From: an uncultured Bdellovibrionales bacterium
GTDB lineage: Bacteria; Bdellovibrionota; Bdellovibrionia; Bdellovibrionales; UBA1609
Reading direction: 5' to 3'
Assembly (NCBI GenBank): GCA_938001965.1
Contig: CALLBC010000033.1
Location: 1 to 57,691, forward strand
DNA length: 57,691 nucleotides
Positions 54,007 through 57,691 of this stretch are shown here, one piece after another. A program made the position numbers and the translations under genes. Position 1 is the stretch's first letter; each line of letters starts with the position of its first letter. The notes under the pieces were generated by a model. It saw nothing but the letters and a program-made list of their open reading frames with translations, was not told the DNA's origin and did not search any database.

Positions 54007-56454
54007 ATGGATATGAATCAAGGTCAAATTACTAATATCGATATAAACAAAGAAATGCGTGATGCTTATTTACAGTACTCCATGAGTGTTATTGTAGGTC
54101 GTGCGTTGCCAGATGTTAGAGATGGCTTAAAGCCAGTACATAGAAGAATTTTATTCGCTATGGAAAAATTAAGTAATCAGCATAATAAACCTTATAAAAA
54201 GTCAGCCCGTATTGTTGGTGATGTAATCGGTAAATATCACCCTCATGGTGATACAGCTGTATATGATTCAATAGTACGTATGGCTCAAGACTTTTCATTA
54301 CGTTACCCGCTAGTAGACGGACAAGGTAACTTTGGTTCAGTAGATGGAGATTCTCCAGCTGCTCAACGTTATACAGAAATTCGTATGACAAAATTATCTG
54401 AAGAGCTCCTTGAAGATATTGATAAAGAAACTGTTAGTTGGGGATTTAATTATGACGATTCATTATTAATTCCAAATGTTTTACCGGCAAAATATCCAAA
54501 TTTATTAGTAAATGGTTCAGCTGGTATCGCCGTAGGTATGGCAACTAATATTCCACCTCATAATTTAGGTGAAGTAGTTTCTGGTTGTATTGAATTAATT
54601 AAAAACCCTGAAATTACGATTGATGAGCTAATGCAATATATTCCAGGGCCAGATTTTCCTACTGCAGCCACAATCTCTGGGCGACAAGGGATTTTATCAG
54701 CCTATAAAAAAGGTCGAGGAATTATAAAGCTACAGGCTGTTGCTGAAATAGTTGAAAAGAAAGATCGTGAACAAATTATTGTTACTGAAATTCCATATCA
54801 GGTTAATAAAGCCAAGCTTATTGAAAGCATTGCTAATCTTGTTAAAGATAAAAAAGTTGAAGGTATATCTGATATTCGTGATGAATCCTCTCGTGAAGGA
54901 ATGCGAATCGTTATAACTATGAAGCGTAATGAAAATGCTCAAGTTGTATTAAATAGACTTTATAAATTTACGCAGATGAGAACGAGCTTCGGTATTATTA
55001 TGCTTGCGCTTAATAGTCAGAACAAGCCAGTAGTGTTTAATTTAAAAAATATGCTGGAAGCTTTTGTTGATCATCGTAAAGTTGTAGTTACACATAGATG
55101 TATTTTTGAACTTAAAAAAGCAGAAGCTAGAGCTCATATTTTAGAAGGTCTAAAAACAGCTCTTGATAATATTGATAAGGTGATTGCCACAATTAGAGCT
55201 AGTAAAGAAACGTCAATTGCAATGGCAAATCTAATTAGTGAGTTTAAGTTTTCTGAAAGGCAAGCGAAAGCAATTTTAGAAATGCGTTTACAGCGTTTAA
55301 CTGGTCTTGAAAGACAGAAAATAATTGATGAATTAGAAGCCATTAAAAAAGAAGTTGAACGTTTAAGAATGATTTTAGCAGATGTACAAGAAATCTATAA
55401 AATTATTGTTGATGAATTAACTGTGATTAAAGAAAAATATGCTGATGTAAGAAAGACTAAATTAGAAGATGCTGCTGATGAAGTTCAAATTGAAGATTTA
55501 ATTCAGAAAGAAGACGTTATTGTTTCAATGACTTATTCAGGTAATATTAAAAGAATTCCTGTTGAACAATACAAGGTACAAAAGCGTGGTGGTAAAGGTG
55601 TTAAGGGTTCAGGCTCTAAAGAAGAAGATTTTGTATGGAAGATTTTCTCAGCGAACACCCATACAACATTATTAGTATTCTCAGATAGAGGTAAATTATA
55701 CTGGCAAAAAGTTCATAAATTACCTCAAGGTTCAAGAACTTCGAAAGGTAAATCAATTAAGAATGTAGTTCAATTAAGTCAAGGTGAAGCGACAAGATCT
55801 ATTGTGACTGTTGAAGAATTTAAAAAAGAAAATTACATTGTGATGCTTACTGAAAAGGGAATAATTAAGAAGACTTCTTTAGAACTATTTTCTAAGCCAA
55901 GGCCTTCTGGAATTATCGCACTATCAATTGATCTAGATGATAACTTAATTGATTCAAAAATGAGTTCATCTGCTGACGATGTACTAATTGTTACTAAGCA
56001 AGGTATGTCTATTAGGTTTGATGAGAATGGTGTTCGTGGAATGGGTCGATCTGCTCGTGGAGTTAAAGGAATAACTTTAGGTAAAGAAGATCAAGTTATT
56101 GGCATGACATTAGTTCCAAAAAATTGCACAGACACTTTACTAATTGTTACTAAGGGTGGGTACGGTAAACGTACTATTTTAGACGAATATCGTGTTCAAA
56201 GTCGCGGTGGTGTAGGAATTATAACTCAGAAGATTAATGATAAAGTTGGTGAAGTTGTTAGTGCGCGCAGAGTTAGAGAAAATGATGAAATCATTATTAC
56301 TACTAATGAAGGGCAAGCTATTCGCATGTCATGTAATGATATTTCAACATTTGGGCGAAACACTCAAGGTGTGAGACTTATTAACTTAAAAGATGGTGAG
56401 TACGTTACAGGTATTGCTGTTTTACGTGATGATGAAGATAAACCATCTGAATAA
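54007..56454 (+). CDS. gyrA: DNA gyrase subunit A
   Basis: [88 protein letters not shown] box. Confidence 0.98.
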   Translation: MDMNQGQITNIDINKEMRDAYLQYSMSVIVGRALPDVRDGLKPVHRRILFAMEKLSNQHNKPYKKSARIVGDVIGKYHPHGDTAVYDSIVRMAQDFSLRYPLVDGQGNFGSVDGDSPAAQRYTEIRMTKLSEELLEDIDKETVSWGFNYDDSLLIPNVLPAKYPNLLVNGSAGIAVGMATNIPPHNLGEVVSGCIELIKNPEITIDELMQYIPGPDFPTAATISGRQGILSAYKKGRGIIKLQAVAEIVEKKDREQIIVTEIPYQVNKAKLIESIANLVKDKKVEGISDIRDESSREGMRIVITMKRNENAQVVLNRLYKFTQMRTSFGIIMLALNSQNKPVVFNLKNMLEAFVDHRKVVVTHRCIFELKKAEARAHILEGLKTALDNIDKVIATIRASKETSIAMANLISEFKFSERQAKAILEMRLQRLTGLERQKIIDELEAIKKEVERLRMILADVQEIYKIIVDELTVIKEKYADVRKTKLEDAADEVQIEDLIQKEDVIVSMTYSGNIKRIPVEQYKVQKRGGKGVKGSGSKEEDFVWKIFSANTHTTLLVFSDRGKLYWQKVHKLPQGSRTSKGKSIKNVVQLSQGEATRSIVTVEEFKKENYIVMLTEKGIIKKTSLELFSKPRPSGIIALSIDLDDNLIDSKMSSSADDVLIVTKQGMSIRFDENGVRGMGRSARGVKGITLGKEDQVIGMTLVPKNCTDTLLIVTKGGYGKRTILDEYRVQSRGGVGIITQKINDKVGEVVSARRVRENDEIIITTNEGQAIRMSCNDISTFGRNTQGVRLINLKDGEYVTGIAVLRDDEDKPSE

Positions 56455-56550
56455 ACTTAAGTTTCAATCAAAATATTTTACCTTTATAGATAGTTATTAG
56501 TATTAAGTTATTAATAACTATTCTTATTATTTTAAAATAAGGCTTTTAAA

Positions 56551-57030
56551 ATGGCAAAAAATTATATTACTCCAAATGGTTTTGAAAAACTTCAAAATGA
56601 ATTTAAAGAATTATACTATGGAGAACGACCAAAATTAGTAGAAACTATTACATGGGCCGCAGGTAATGGTGATCGCAGTGAAAATGGTGATTATATATAC
56701 GGTAAAAGGCGACTAAGACAAATTGATAGTCGTTTAAAAGTATTGAGAGATAAAATTGAATCTGCTGAAATTGTAAGAAGAGATGACATAGATATATCTA
56801 AAATTGTATTTAGTTGTTTGGTAACAGTTGAAAATGAAGATGGCGAGTTATTAAAGTACCAAATTGTAGGAGAAGATGAGTTTAATATAAAAGAGAATAA
56901 AATCTCATGGAAGTCACCAATGGCAAAAGCTATGTTTGGGAAAAAAGTTGGAGATGAAATTATTGTAAAGAAACCGAGTAGTGAAACATATTACATAGTA
57001 ACGAATATTGAAAAACCAAATGAAGATTAG
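56551..57030 (+). CDS. greB: Transcription elongation factor GreB
   Basis: NYITPNGFEKLQNEFKELYYGERPKLVETITWAAGNGDRSENGDYIYGKRRLRQIDSRLKVL. Confidence 0.94.
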   Translation: MAKNYITPNGFEKLQNEFKELYYGERPKLVETITWAAGNGDRSENGDYIYGKRRLRQIDSRLKVLRDKIESAEIVRRDDIDISKIVFSCLVTVENEDGELLKYQIVGEDEFNIKENKISWKSPMAKAMFGKKVGDEIIVKKPSSETYYIVTNIEKPNED

Positions 57031-57691
57031 TGTAATATTATTTTTATTAATTTTAACGAATTGTTCGATTGATTCTGTTAAGAATGAATTTAGGATTTTC
57101 GAAAAACATAAAAGTAATAGTAATTATGAAAAGTCCCTTAAAAGTTTAAATAAAATACTTTCTATTAGTAAAGATAAGTCTGTAATGAAAAAAGTTTATC
57201 TAGAAATGGCTGATCTGAATTTAGAAAAATTAAAAGATCCAGAATCGGCAATTATAATTTATAAAAAGTTAGCCCAGCTGTCTGGAGATGAAAATGAAAA
57301 GAATGAGTATCAATATTTAATTTCCAAAATATATTTAGAAGATTTAAATGATTTTGATTCAGCTATAAAAGAAGCTAATGGAATAGTTTATGAAAAATCT
57401 AGCAATGAAGTGATAATAAAAGCGAAGCAAATTTTAATTAAATCTTACAAAAATAAAAAAAACTACTTCCAAGCATTAATTGAAGTAAATGATGTTTTAA
57501 ACAACTTAAAAACAGATAAAGAGCGACAGTTTGAGTTTAATATGATGAAGGCTGATATTCTCACTTTAGAAAATAAACACACAGAATCAAATGAGATTTA
57601 TGAGAATTTGATTAAAAACTACCCAAGTCGTGCAATTAATGAAAAAGTTTTCTTGAATATATTGGCTAATTTTGAGGCTATGGGAGCTTAT
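57020..57691 (+). CDS. TPR-like lipoprotein, truncated by window end
   Basis: My translation: MKISVILFLLILTNCSIDSVKNEFRIFEKHKSNSNYEKSLKSLNKILSISKD...; lipobox-like ILTNC, helical-repeat pattern; overlaps the greB stop; no stop before 57691. Confidence 0.75.
   Translation, partial: MKISVILFLLILTNCSIDSVKNEFRIFEKHKSNSNYEKSLKSLNKILSISKDKSVMKKVYLEMADLNLEKLKDPESAIIIYKKLAQLSGDENEKNEYQYLISKIYLEDLNDFDSAIKEANGIVYEKSSNEVIIKAKQILIKSYKNKKNYFQALIEVNDVLNNLKTDKERQFEFNMMKADILTLENKHTESNEIYENLIKNYPSRAINEKVFLNILANFEAMGAY

Noticed and set aside
54247-54270. Thr at the GyrA position equivalent to E. coli Ser83 ([10 protein letters not shown]) as possible quinolone resistance
   Set aside because: Thr at this position is wild-type in many lineages; not evidence of resistance.

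Overview
Low-GC, densely coded chromosomal segment around a bacterial replication origin. Content and gene order (rsmG-mnmG-mnmE-jag-yidC-yidD-rnpA-rpmH | dnaA-dnaN-recF-gyrB-gyrA-greB, with parA/parB, a bactofilin gene and ATP synthase genes on the left arm) suggest a member of the Bdellovibrionota or former Deltaproteobacteria; this taxonomic placement is inference. The window also carries a membrane-arm-only nuo operon (A-H-J-K-L-M-N), an F-ATPase operon without a and c subunits, mfd, lon, grpE, hemW, tat genes, an M16 peptidase, an exported NagZ-like GH3 enzyme, a patatin-like phospholipase, a DksA-like protein that has lost most of its zinc cysteines, and several lipoproteins. I found no CRISPR array, tRNA, rRNA, transposase, prophage or recognisable defence island. 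Most of the window is core genome, and I do not see a convincing new multi-gene system. The best second-look items are: (1) parA-parB-bactofilin with two near-consensus parS sites bracketing a small lipoprotein gene; (2) a dnaA-dnaN intergenic oriC candidate with a DnaA-box cluster and a (CTA)5 DnaA-trio-like tract; (3) the zinc-ligand-poor DksA homolog; (4) split complex I and ATP synthase operons; (5) a LysR/cytochrome divergent promoter with two inverted repeats; (6) an intergenic palindromic repeat downstream of lon. rpmH (47181..47330, minus) is real but absent from the supplied ORF track.
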